DNA of 64,000 bases from Bordetella genomosp. 5 (GTDB taxonomy: Bacteria > Pseudomonadota > Gammaproteobacteria > Burkholderiales > Burkholderiaceae_B), in assembly GCF_002261475.1 (NCBI RefSeq), contig NZ_NEVN01000013.1, positions 372,001 to 436,000 on the forward strand, in the 5' to 3' direction. This document shows positions 27,746-36,293 of this stretch, in pieces (the stretch's first letter is position 1; each line of letters begins with the position of its first letter). Below the pieces are notes generated by a model. It was not told the origin of the DNA and ran no database searches. It was given only the letters and a program-made list of their open reading frames with translations. The translations under genes were made by a program, and so were the position numbers.

Positions 27746-28707
27746 GATTATTTTTCGATCGCCTGGCGGCCTCGGAGTTCCAGAGAAATGGAAGATATCC
27801 ACAGAGATTCCCACAGCGGTTGCGGAACGCTGGCTAGGTATTCGGCAGCGCGGCGGACTGACTGCGACGACGGCCTGGTCGTGCGCCAGCCCTCGGCTTC
27901 ATAGGGAACGCGACCGAAAACAGGCTGCCAGCGGCCGAAGGCCGGGCCCGCTCCCCGTCCGACGGGTTAGACCAAAGGGATGAGTCGCCGCCCGCCGCAC
28001 CAGAAGCTATCCACAATGTTGTCCCCACTTGAGTGAGGTGCCGCCGCGCATCGATCGCTTTGGCAAAACCGTTCAACGTGGAAAACGCTGTGCATAAGTC
28101 GGAGCGCGCTTTTCGTCGGCGTTTATCGTGCAGCCCGGTCAAGATGGATCCGGACCCCACGGAAATCGCGTCGGCCTTCGAGCGCGGTCAGGTCGTTCTC
28201 ACTTCCACGGCAAGCGGGAGTGCTTTTCTCTGAGGCCGGGGGTCCGAGGCCACTGGCCGCGGTCACCGGATGAATCTCCGGGATCCATCTGAGCCTGGCC
28301 GCCGGCCTCGCCCGTTCAAAGCTATCCACAGAAAAACAGCCCGACAAATTCCCAATCGGCCGTCGAGGGCGATCATCCTTATTGGGGATATCTTTGTGAA
28401 CAATGGCCACCGCACTGATGTGGAAAACGGACGCTTCACATGAAGCCGTTTTCGGATTCCGACGCCAAGCTCGCCGCCTTTCTGTTCCTCATTCCCTATA
28501 ACGCCCCGAAAAGATAGAGGAAATTACGTGCGCGCCGGTGCCGCCCACACCTTCGACTTCAAGCGCGCCCTGGGTATAAAAATGTGGAAAGCTGCCTGGC
28601 GCGTCTGTGCAGAACTTCGGCCGTTTTGACGTTTCGCGTGGAAAGCGGCACACCTCGCCCGGGAAAAATACGCGGTCTGGGGAAAATTATCCACAAAGTT
28701 ATCCAGA
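27746..28707. other. putative chromosomal replication origin (oriC)
   Basis: The region contains a cluster of DnaA boxes (consensus TTATCCACA) and no gene. Perfect or near matches are ATATCCACA 27795-27803, CTATCCACA 28017-28025, TTATGCACA on the minus strand 28089-28097, CTATCCACA 28322-28330, TTTTCCACA minus 28419-28427, CTTTCCACA minus 28583-28591, TTATCCACA 28687-28695 and TTATCCAGA 28699-28707. A further TTATCCACA is at 29157-29165. Short AT-rich tracts occur near 27748, 28575 and 28670. The position beside mnmG, with the flanking left-hand genes pointing away, agrees with an origin. dnaA is not in the window. Confidence 0.7.
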
Positions 28708-29588
28708 GGCATGGAGTGGGCTTCCAGCCTCCCTGGACGGTGTAAGTGAACACTAACTTACGTCGATGAATGTCGGCTTGCCGCGCCGGACAATCTGCGG
28801 TGCGAGGCCGAGGTCTGGGTGCATAACCGTTCGACCGCGCGTGCCGGCATGTGCCCCAGCCTTGATTGGGAGGGACATACGATCAGGCCCCGCCTTGACC
28901 CGGATCGCGCGCCCTTCCCTGTGCGCGCGGCACAGATAAAGCAGAACTCATCCGCTGATGCCCGCGGCGCTCACTCTTCTGGCAGAGAGCAGCATGTCTT
29001 GCGACACCCAGGCCTTTAAGCCCTGGCTTTGAGCCTTGGCCTGCCCCACGCCTACCCAGGTCGTCCCTGTGGCCTCACAAGCCGATCACAAGCGGGGGAT
29101 GGCCCAGCGGCAGCATCGGTGCGTAAACAGCCCCTGATGGGGCCACAGCGCCCGATTTATCCACAGTCGCGCTTACCCCCGACCTTGCCTCGCCGATGCG
29201 CCAGGAACGGCCCGGTGGCGCATTCGGTTTATACCCCATCATCACACGGCGGCCGCGCTCAGCGGCGAGCTGTGGCCTGCTGGTGTCGGCAACGAAGACT
29301 GCTCCACCGCGTGGTGTGTGCGCTGCTCCAGGCACCGGCAACTCAAGGGCCTGGCGTCGGCGCCGTCCGGGCACCGGCACCCCAGGACGCTGTCCGCGTT
29401 GCATCTGGAACGGAACTTAGAAGGCCAGGTGTCGGGCCGCTCTGGGCCGATGACGTACCCTGCCGGCGGTCACGAGGCCCCCTTCACGCTCGAGGAATGC
29501 TCAACAATCCCCGCCGGCATACGGAAAGCCGATAAGCTGGCCCTGACGAGGCGCAGCGCGCCACGCGATGCCGATCAGGAGGAACGAG

Positions 29589-30077
29589 ATGAAACCCGCA
29601 GCGAGTCCGCTCACGATCCGGCGCCCGATGCTGGCGGACGTCGATACGGTGCTGGAGATGGAGGCCGATCCGGAGGTGATGCGATACAGCACGGGCGTGA
29701 TCGAACCCACCGCGGCCCGACGTGAGGGACTGGCCCGCTACTTCGTGGGACCGCCGCCTGATCCTTTGGGTCACTGGATCCTGTTGAACGGCGCCGACGT
29801 GCTGGGGTGGGTGAGCCTCACCGAGCTCGACGACACCGGCCGCGTACAGCTTGCCTATCGCCTGCGGCGCCAGGCATGGGGTCAGGGGTGGGCCACCGCC
29901 GCCGCGAATTGGGCGTGCGCGCATGCGTCGCAAAACGGACTGCAGGCGCTGGTTGCCGTCGTGTGGCCGGGTAACGACGCGTCACGCCGGGTGCTCGAAA
30001 AGTCGGGCTTCCAATTTGAAGCGATGGCGCGGCATTACGATCGCGACACCCTGCTGTACGCGCGATCGTTGGCATGA
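29589..30077 (+). CDS. GNAT-family N-acetyltransferase (RimJ/RimL-like)
   Basis: A protein of 162 residues starting at the ATG at 29589, which follows a strong AGGAGG at 29577-29582. It has the RimJ/RimL layout: LTIRRPMLADVDTVLEMEADPEV, a central GWVSLTELDD strand, an acetyl-CoA loop in RRQAWGQGWATAAANW, and VWPGNDASRRVLEKSGFQFE near the end. Such enzymes acetylate protein N-termini, amino acids or small amines; the acceptor here is unknown. It is the first gene to the right of the origin region and stands alone. Confidence 0.88.
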   Translation: MKPAASPLTIRRPMLADVDTVLEMEADPEVMRYSTGVIEPTAARREGLARYFVGPPPDPLGHWILLNGADVLGWVSLTELDDTGRVQLAYRLRRQAWGQGWATAAANWACAHASQNGLQALVAVVWPGNDASRRVLEKSGFQFEAMARHYDRDTLLYARSLA

Positions 30078-30093
30078 CTTTGCGCGCAAATGA

Positions 30094-30121
30094 CAACGCC
30101 CCAGATTGCGCTGGGGCGTTG
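30094..30121. terminator. hairpin between GNAT and cold-shock genes
   Basis: CAACGCCCCAG pairs perfectly with CTGGGGCGTTG (11 bp, 6-base loop) between convergent genes. No T tract follows on either strand, so its strength is uncertain. A second small stem (GGGAAA/TTTCCC, 30147-30165) lies next to the end of the cold-shock gene. Confidence 0.55.
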
Positions 30122-30168
30122 GAGCCAGGGGTCAAGCCTGGCACGCGGGAAAAAAGGGATTTCCCGAT

Positions 30169-30375
30169 TTAGAGCGGACGAATTTCGGCCGCTTGAGGTC
30201 CTTTCGGACCATCCTTGACTTCGAATTCCACTTCCTGGCCTTCGTTGAGGCTGCGGTAGCCTCGGCCTTGAATCGCGGAGAAGTGTGCGAACACGTCGGT
30301 ACCACCGCTGTCCGGCGTGATGAAGCCGTAGCCTTTATCGGCGTTGAACCACTTAACTTTGCCCTTCTGAGCCAT
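30169..30375 (-). CDS. cold-shock family protein
   Basis: A single cold-shock domain of 68 residues from the ATG at 30375. It has the nucleic-acid-binding motifs KGYGFITP (RNP1 type) and DVFAHFSAI (RNP2 type). CspA-type proteins melt RNA structure and act as transcription antiterminators or RNA chaperones. The in-frame reading upstream to 30435 is leader and not conserved. The untranslated region upstream is long, as in cold-regulated csp genes. Confidence 0.95.
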   Translation of the reverse strand: MAQKGKVKWFNADKGYGFITPDSGGTDVFAHFSAIQGRGYRSLNEGQEVEFEVKDGPKGPQAAEIRPL

Positions 30376-30623
30376 TTCTATAGCGTCCTGGTAAACAATC
30401 AAGAATTGCAAGTGACTCAAGGACGCTGACACCAACGTATTGTCTAGGTACTGGGACCGCCGACACTGCGTTTGTGGCTTGCCGAAAATGGCCGAAACCG
30501 GGCTTGCGCACTGCTTGATTCAACTGCCCGGCCAGCATACCCAGCGGGGTTTGTTGCTACAAATAGTTGTTTACCCGTATGTGGCTTTTTTTTCACTTGG
30601 CTGTCAAGTTTGTTTCCCGTCAT

Positions 30624-31670
30624 TCAGGCGAAACGGCGAGCCAATAGCTTGTACAAAGGCCCGGTCAGCAGCACCACAAAAACCATCCGCATGACGTGAA
30701 AGGCCGTGACCACCGGCACGCCCAGTTGCAGCACTTTGGCCGTGATGGCCATCTCCGCGATACCGCCTGGCGTGGTGCCCAGAATCAGCGTCGGCACCGG
30801 CGCGGCCGACCAATAGGCCAGCGCATTTCCGAGACCGAACGCAAGCGCCAATGCGATGAGCGTGTAGGCCGCGACCACGGCGATGTAGCGCGGTGCCGCC
30901 CGAAAGAAATCCGGGCGATAGCGATCACCGAGCGACCAGCCGATGAAGAGTTGGCCGGCCTTCGAAACGGCGTCGGGCAACGCAGACAGCTCGATCTCCG
31001 AACACGTGAGAATCATCGCGACGAGCATCGGCCCCAACACCCATGGGTTGGGCAAATTCAAGCGCTGAAAAATGAAGCCGCCGACACTGGTCAGGGCAAT
31101 GAGGCCGACAAAGCCGAGCGCATCGACAGCGCGCGGCCCCGGCAAGGTGGGATCGATGCCCGCCACGCCCCACCACTGAAAAACGAACGGCACGATCACG
31201 ACGACCAGCAAGACGCGCACGCTGTGCGCGGTGGCGACACGATCGATGCGCGCACCATGGCGTTCGGCCAGGTTGGCCATTTCGCTTGCGCCGCCGATGG
31301 CGGAAGAGAACCAGGCCGTCTTGAAATCGACGCGCGCGAAGCGCTGCAGCATCGCCGTGCCGATGAAGGCAAGCACGATGGCGAACACCATGCCCACCAC
31401 GATGGGTCCGATGTTCGCGCCGATGTGACCGACCATCAGCGGCGTGAAGTACAGCCCCAACGATGTGCCGATGACCCACTGCCCCATGTTGCGCGCAGGC
31501 CTGGGGCAGAACGTGCCTGCGCCGCCTATGCGCGTCGCCGCGGTCAGCATCAGCGCGCCCAACATCCACGGCAGCGGCATGTGCAGCCATACCGCCAGCA
31601 ACGCGCCGGCCAGCGCGATCAAGAAACCCGACACGAGACGCAAAGGCATAAGCTGATAACCCGACGACAT
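30624..31670 (-). CDS. AbrB-family integral membrane protein
   Basis: About ten hydrophobic segments in two similar halves, with repeated motifs such as SAIGGASEMANLAERHG and TTPGGIAEMAITAKVL. This is the AbrB/AbrB-duplication family (once misnamed ammonia monooxygenase), of unknown transport role. The ATG at 31670 (348 residues) is chosen over 31748 because the extra N-terminal residues lack family similarity and would crowd the promoter of the divergent aminotransferase; 31649 is also possible. Confidence 0.82.
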   Translation of the reverse strand: MSSGYQLMPLRLVSGFLIALAGALLAVWLHMPLPWMLGALMLTAATRIGGAGTFCPRPARNMGQWVIGTSLGLYFTPLMVGHIGANIGPIVVGMVFAIVLAFIGTAMLQRFARVDFKTAWFSSAIGGASEMANLAERHGARIDRVATAHSVRVLLVVVIVPFVFQWWGVAGIDPTLPGPRAVDALGFVGLIALTSVGGFIFQRLNLPNPWVLGPMLVAMILTCSEIELSALPDAVSKAGQLFIGWSLGDRYRPDFFRAAPRYIAVVAAYTLIALALAFGLGNALAYWSAAPVPTLILGTTPGGIAEMAITAKVLQLGVPVVTAFHVMRMVFVVLLTGPLYKLLARRFA

Positions 31671-31811
31671 CAAGAATCCACAGGGCCGCTCGCGCATCGC
31701 AGGCGCCCGGGGATGACTGGCCGTATTATCGGCCACCGGCTTTTGCATCGGGCCCCGGCGGTGGGATACTTACGCACTTCGCGCCATCCCAGCACTACGC
31801 CACAGACCGCC

Positions 31812-32978
31812 ATGATCCGATCCAAGCTGCCCGATGTGGGCACGACCATCTTCACCGTGATGAGCCGCCTGGCCATCGAACACAAGGCCATCAACCTCGG
31901 CCAGGGCTTTCCGGACTTCGATCCCGATCCGAAGCTGTGCGGCCTCGTGACCCAGGCCATGGCCGCCGGCCACAATCAATATCCCTACATGCCCGGCGTG
32001 GCGCCGCTGCGCGCCGCGATCGCGGACAAGGTCAAGACGCTGTACGGCCATGCCTACGATCCCGAGACCGAAATCACCGTGACCAGTGGCGCCACCGAGG
32101 CGTTGATGGCCACCGTGCTGGCCGCCGTGGGCCCGGGCGACGAAGTGATCGTGATCGAGCCTTGCTACGACTCCTACCTGCCGTCGATCCGTCTGGCGGG
32201 CGGCACGGCCGTGCCCGTGCCCCTGCGCGCGCCGACCCAGGACGACCCCTACTACCGCATCGATTGGCAACGCGTGCGCGATGCCATCACCCCGCGCTCG
32301 CGCCTGCTGATGCTGAACTTCCCGCACAACCCGACCGGTGCCGTGCTCGACGAGAGCGATCTCGACGCGCTCGAGCAGATCGTGCGCGACACCGGCATCC
32401 TGCTGCTGTCCGACGAGGTCTACGAACACATCGTGTTCGACGGCAAGCCGCACGCCAGCCTGTCGCGCCGCCCCTTGCTGGCAGAGCACGCGTTCGTGAT
32501 TTCGTCGTTCGGCAAGACTTATCACACGACCGGCTGGAAGATCGGCTATTGCTGCGCCCCGCGTGCACTGAGCGCGGAGCTGCGCAAGGTGCACCAGTTC
32601 ATGGTGTTCACGGTGCCGTCTCCGATGCAGGTGGCGCTGGCGGAGTTCATGGCCGATCCCAAACCCTATCTCGACCTGCCGGCGTTCTACCAGGAAAAGC
32701 GCGACCGCCTGAGTGCGGGCCTGGCGCAGACGCGCTTCAAACCGCTGCCCAGCCCGGGTACGTTTTTCCTGTTGGCCGACTACAGCGAGATCTCGGAGCT
32801 CGATGAAGCGACCTTCGCACGCAACCTGACGGTCGATCATGGCGTGACCGTCATTCCGGTGTCGGCGTTCTATCGCGACCCCACGGCGGCGACATCGAAT
32901 CATCGCATCGTGCGCTTCTGCTTCGCCAAGAAAGACACCACGCTGGATGCCGCGCTAGAGCGCCTGAACAACGTGTGA
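31812..32978 (+). CDS. PLP-dependent aminotransferase (methionine aminotransferase-like)
   Basis: A fold-type I aminotransferase of 388 residues. The PLP-binding lysine is K235 in SSFGKTYHTTGWKIGY. The phosphate-binding region TSGATEALMATV, the NFPHNPTGAVL segment and LLSDEVYEH are all present. The closest remembered group is YbdL/methionine-oxo-acid transaminase, so a role in methionine salvage or general transamination is likely. The ATG at 31812 is chosen because the conserved N-terminus begins there; an open frame extends far upstream but is antisense to the AbrB gene. Confidence 0.9.
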   Translation: MIRSKLPDVGTTIFTVMSRLAIEHKAINLGQGFPDFDPDPKLCGLVTQAMAAGHNQYPYMPGVAPLRAAIADKVKTLYGHAYDPETEITVTSGATEALMATVLAAVGPGDEVIVIEPCYDSYLPSIRLAGGTAVPVPLRAPTQDDPYYRIDWQRVRDAITPRSRLLMLNFPHNPTGAVLDESDLDALEQIVRDTGILLLSDEVYEHIVFDGKPHASLSRRPLLAEHAFVISSFGKTYHTTGWKIGYCCAPRALSAELRKVHQFMVFTVPSPMQVALAEFMADPKPYLDLPAFYQEKRDRLSAGLAQTRFKPLPSPGTFFLLADYSEISELDEATFARNLTVDHGVTVIPVSAFYRDPTAATSNHRIVRFCFAKKDTTLDAALERLNNV

Positions 32979-32979
32979 T

Positions 32980-33041
32980 GGTTGCGCGTGCAACTTGATC
33001 GCAGCGGCTTATAGAATGCAATAACGGTTGCATGCGCAACC
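32980..33041. repeat. GGTTGC/GCAACC dyad elements at 33 kb
   Basis: Two dyads: GGTTGCGCGTGCAAC (32980-32994) and GGTTGCATGCGCAACC (33026-33041), separated by about 31 bp. The second shares the flank CGCAACCACAT with the copy near 16490. They lie in the convergent gap between the aminotransferase and tctA. Confidence 0.65.
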
Positions 33042-33063
33042 ACATTGCAAAGTGGAAAGCCAT

Positions 33064-33102
33064 AAAAAAAGGCTCGTTCCATATCGGAACGAGCCTTTTT
33101 TA
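33064..33102. terminator. bidirectional terminator between aminotransferase and tctA
   Basis: The perfect stem AGGCTCGTTCC/GGAACGAGCCT (33070-33096) has A runs on the left and T runs on the right. It serves both converging genes. Confidence 0.9.
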
Positions 33103-33117
33103 ATTTCAAGCCCTGCC

Positions 33118-34644
33118 TCAATTCTGCGCGGCGGCTTCCTTGCGGCGCTTGCGCATGAAGCGGAACAATTGCGGCAGCACGACCACCGCGATGGCCGCCG
33201 CCCACAGGCCCTTGGAGACCGGGCTCGCGTACAACACATGCAGTTCGCCGTTGGTGATCGACAGCGCGCGGCGCAGGTTCTGCTCCATCATGTCGCCCAG
33301 CACGACGCCCAGCACCAGCGGCGGCATCGGCACCCCGAACTTGCGCAGGAAATAGCCCAACGCGCCGATCGCCACGACCATCATGAGGTCGAAGGTGCCT
33401 GCGTTGATCGCGTATACCCCGATGTAGCTGATGCACAGGATGCCCGGCACCATCATCCAGGCGGGCACCGACAGCACCTTCGAGAACACGCGCACCATCG
33501 GCACGTTCATGATGAAGAGCATCACGTTGGCGATGAAGAGCGACGCGATCAGGCCCCAGACCAGTTCGGGCTGGCTATCGAACAGCACCGGCCCCGGCGT
33601 GATGTTGTAGAGCGTGAGCGCCCCCATCATCACCGCGGTGGTGCCCGACCCCGGCACGCCCAACGTGAGCATCGGCACGAACGAACCGATCGCGGAGGCG
33701 GTTGCCGCCGCCTCGGGCGCCACCAGCCCGCGCATGTCGCCCTTGCCGAACTTGGCGTCGGGATCCTTGTTTTCGATGATGCGCTTTTCCTGCGAGTAAG
33801 CGACCGCCGCGGCCACGCTGGCGCCCGCGCCGGGCAGGACGCCCACACCGAAACCGACGAACGCGCTACGCACCACGCTCCACCAGGTGAAGGCCAGCTC
33901 CTTCAGATTGAAGAGTTTGCGGCCGCTGGGCTTGACCTCGATGCTGTGGCCCGCCACCACCTTCTCGAGCATCTCCAGCATTTCGCTGACGGCGAACAAG
34001 GCGATCACGACCACGACGAAGTCGATGCCATCGGACAGATGCACCGATTCGAAGGTGTAGCGATAGGTGCCCGAATTGGAGTCCACGCCGATGACCGAGA
34101 TCGACAGGCCCAGCATCGCGGCCAGCACGCCTTTGACGGGCTGCTTGCCCAGCAGGCTGGTGAGGCAGCAGAACGCGAACACCATCAGCACGAAATACTC
34201 GGCCGGTCCGAAGGCCAGCGCCCACTGCGCGAGCAAGGGCGCCAGCAGGATGATGCCGGTGACCGACACCAGCGCGCCGAAGAAGGCCGACCAGGCCGAC
34301 AGCGACAACGCCACGTTGGCCAGGCCCTGGCGCGCCAGCGGATAGCCGTCGAGCGTGGTCATGATGGCGCTGGCCTCGCCCGGCACGTTCAGCAGAATCG
34401 AGGTGATGCGGCCGCCGTACTCGGCGCCCACGTACACCGACGCCAGCAGGATGAGCGCCGTCTCCGGCGGGAGGTTCATGGCGAACGCGATCGGGATCAA
34501 CATCGCCACGCCGTTGATGGGTCCCAGGCCGGGCAGCACGCCGACCATGGTGCCGAAGAACGAACCGATGGCGGCGACCAGTAGATTGCTGAGCGAGAAC
34601 GCGACGCCGAAGCCGATCGAAAGATGGTCGAGGATGCCGCTCAT
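33118..34644 (-). CDS. tctA: tripartite tricarboxylate transporter large membrane subunit TctA
   Basis: TctA is the large permease of the TTT-type secondary transporter, 508 residues with about 11-12 membrane segments. Family motifs include VGVLPGLGPINGVAMLIP, EYGGRITSILLNVPGE and VLPGAGASVAAAVAYSQEK, then GVPGSGTTAVMMGALT. The ATG at 34644 overlaps the tctB stop (ATGA). It works with TctB and the periplasmic receptor TctC encoded just upstream; the solute is probably a di- or tricarboxylate. Confidence 0.95.
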   Translation of the reverse strand: MSGILDHLSIGFGVAFSLSNLLVAAIGSFFGTMVGVLPGLGPINGVAMLIPIAFAMNLPPETALILLASVYVGAEYGGRITSILLNVPGEASAIMTTLDGYPLARQGLANVALSLSAWSAFFGALVSVTGIILLAPLLAQWALAFGPAEYFVLMVFAFCCLTSLLGKQPVKGVLAAMLGLSISVIGVDSNSGTYRYTFESVHLSDGIDFVVVVIALFAVSEMLEMLEKVVAGHSIEVKPSGRKLFNLKELAFTWWSVVRSAFVGFGVGVLPGAGASVAAAVAYSQEKRIIENKDPDAKFGKGDMRGLVAPEAAATASAIGSFVPMLTLGVPGSGTTAVMMGALTLYNITPGPVLFDSQPELVWGLIASLFIANVMLFIMNVPMVRVFSKVLSVPAWMMVPGILCISYIGVYAINAGTFDLMMVVAIGALGYFLRKFGVPMPPLVLGVVLGDMMEQNLRRALSITNGELHVLYASPVSKGLWAAAIAVVVLPQLFRFMRKRRKEAAAQN

Positions 34645-35078
34645 ATCAAGCCCTCCAGGACGCCGGCGGGCAGCACCACGTCCAGCACTTTGTCGAACAA
34701 CAGAAAGAACATCACACCCATCACCACGCCCCCGATCGCGCACTTGACCCAGGGTCCGCCGAACAGACGGCCGACGAACACCGTCATCAGCGCGGTCGCC
34801 AGCACGAAGCCCAGCATCTGAAACAGGAAGGCGTAAACGGCGGCGTACACCACCATCAGCAGGATGCGGCTGTTGGTGCCGGGCGCATTCGATTCGACCG
34901 GATTGCCACCGCGGTACACCAGCCACAGGCCGCACAGGCCGATGATGCTGGCGATCAGCATCGGGAAGGCACGCGGTCCGACGGGCTCGTAAGAAAATGG
35001 GGCTTCGATATCCCAGCCGGCCCATATCAGGAACGCGGCCAGGACCAGGGCGCACGCGCCTAAAAGTCGATCATTCAT
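34641..35078 (-). CDS. tctB: tripartite tricarboxylate transporter small membrane subunit TctB
   Basis: A small membrane protein of 145 residues with four hydrophobic segments, the standard TctB form (MNDRLLGACALVLAAFLIWAG at the start, GPRAFPMLIA between segments 1 and 2). The ATG at 35078 follows the usual pattern; earlier in-frame codons encode a non-conserved leader. It overlaps tctA by four bases. Confidence 0.92.
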   Translation of the reverse strand: MNDRLLGACALVLAAFLIWAGWDIEAPFSYEPVGPRAFPMLIASIIGLCGLWLVYRGGNPVESNAPGTNSRILLMVVYAAVYAFLFQMLGFVLATALMTVFVGRLFGGPWVKCAIGGVVMGVMFFLLFDKVLDVVLPAGVLEGLI

Positions 35079-35183
35079 GATCAAGTTTCCAATGGCAGAA
35101 AGCGAGGTCGGCAGCGATGCGCCGACAGCCGAGAATCCGCGCGCGCGGCGGCATGGCGCCACCGCGCGGGGTTCCGCGTGGCG

Positions 35184-36185
35184 TTACTTCTTGATCAGGC
35201 CGAAGGAGTCGGCCAGCTCGGTGTACGTCTTGACCTGTGCCTTGACGTAGTCATCGAGTTCCTTGCCCGTCTTGCTGAACGGGAACAGACCTTGTTGCGT
35301 GCGCAACTTTTCGAACTCGGGCGAGCTCATGGTCTTGTTGAAGGCGTCGACCCAGAACTGATACGCCTCATCGGAAACCTGCGGACCGACGTAGAAGCCA
35401 CGGATGATGGGCCACACGATGTCGTAGCCCTGCTCCTTGGCGGTCGGCACGGTGTTCAGCTTGCCCGGCAGACGTTCGCCGTTGAACACGGCCAGCACCC
35501 GGATCGGCGCGCCGCCCTCGAGCATCGTGAAGGCTTCCGCCGCGTCGCCCATGTAGGCCTGGATGTGACCACCGCGCAGCGCGGTGACTGCTTCGCCACC
35601 GCCCTCGAAAGCGACGAAGCGCATCTTGCGCACGTCCACGCCGGCTGCCTTCGCCGTGAGGGCCGCCTTCATCCAATCCTGGCTACCGACCGTGCCGCCC
35701 GCCCCCAGCACGATCTTGGTCGGATCCTGCTTGAACGCTTCCATCAGGCTCTTGAGATCGGTGTACGGGGAGTCGTTGCGGACCACGGCAACGCCGTAGT
35801 CGGTGCCGATGCCGGCCAGCCAGCGCACGTCGTCGACGCTGTACTTGCCGAACTTGTGCTGCGCGAGGTTCAGCAGCGACCCGCCGGAAAAGGCCACGAT
35901 CTTGCCGGGCTCGTTGGGATGCTGGGCCACGATGTTGTTGTAGGCCACCGCGCCGATACCGCCCGGCATGTAGATGATGCGCATCGGCGCCTTGAGCGCT
36001 CCGCTCTGCTTCAGGCCTTCGGTTGCCAGGCGGCAGGTCAGGTCGAAGCCGCCACCGGGCTGCGCCGGCGCGATGCACTCGGGACGGCGCGGCTCGTCGG
36101 CGGCGTGACCCGTCGAGACAAACGACAAGGTGGCGATGGTCAGTGCGGCCGTGGTCGCACGGCGAAACGTCTGCAGCATCTGCAT
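35184..36185 (-). CDS. tctC: tricarboxylate-binding receptor TctC (Bug family)
   Basis: A periplasmic solute-binding protein of 333 residues with a Sec signal peptide (RRATTAALTIATLSFVSTGHAADE, cut after GHA). The binding region typical of the Bug family is CIAPAQPGGGFDLTCRL, and MPGGIGAVAYNNIV lies further on. It should capture citrate or a similar acid for TctAB. It is preceded by the tctDE sensor-regulator genes on the same strand, and the spacing suggests one regulated locus. Confidence 0.93.
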   Translation of the reverse strand: MQMLQTFRRATTAALTIATLSFVSTGHAADEPRRPECIAPAQPGGGFDLTCRLATEGLKQSGALKAPMRIIYMPGGIGAVAYNNIVAQHPNEPGKIVAFSGGSLLNLAQHKFGKYSVDDVRWLAGIGTDYGVAVVRNDSPYTDLKSLMEAFKQDPTKIVLGAGGTVGSQDWMKAALTAKAAGVDVRKMRFVAFEGGGEAVTALRGGHIQAYMGDAAEAFTMLEGGAPIRVLAVFNGERLPGKLNTVPTAKEQGYDIVWPIIRGFYVGPQVSDEAYQFWVDAFNKTMSSPEFEKLRTQQGLFPFSKTGKELDDYVKAQVKTYTELADSFGLIKK

Positions 36186-36293
36186 GGTTCGGTCTCCGAA
36201 AGTTTTATAAAAATTCTTCTTTTGAAGCGGAGGTCGCGGGGACATCCGTTCAATGGAACCGAACCGTACCGAAGCCAGCCTTTCGAGAAGCTT

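Larger units (their letters stand above)
24529..29588. other. 5-kb gene-free origin region
   Basis: No reading frame in this interval resembles a known protein. The longer ones (for example 26590-27222 and 27381-27983) have random-looking Arg/Pro/Ser-rich translations with no domain motifs. The left part holds the parS array, and the part from about 27.7 kb holds DnaA boxes. The stretch 24600-25060 shows only a GC-rich dyad near 24719-24742. The stretch 28710-29588 holds one further DnaA box (29157-29165) and nothing else I can name. Confidence 0.75.

Noticed and set aside
26590-27983. Open frames of about 200 codons in the origin gap
   Set aside because: Composition is random-looking, no motif or convincing start is present, and one of them spans parS sites.
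30696-31811. Upstream in-frame extension of the aminotransferase (total 760 codons)
   Set aside because: The extension is antisense to the AbrB-family gene; the conserved aminotransferase N-terminus begins at 31812.
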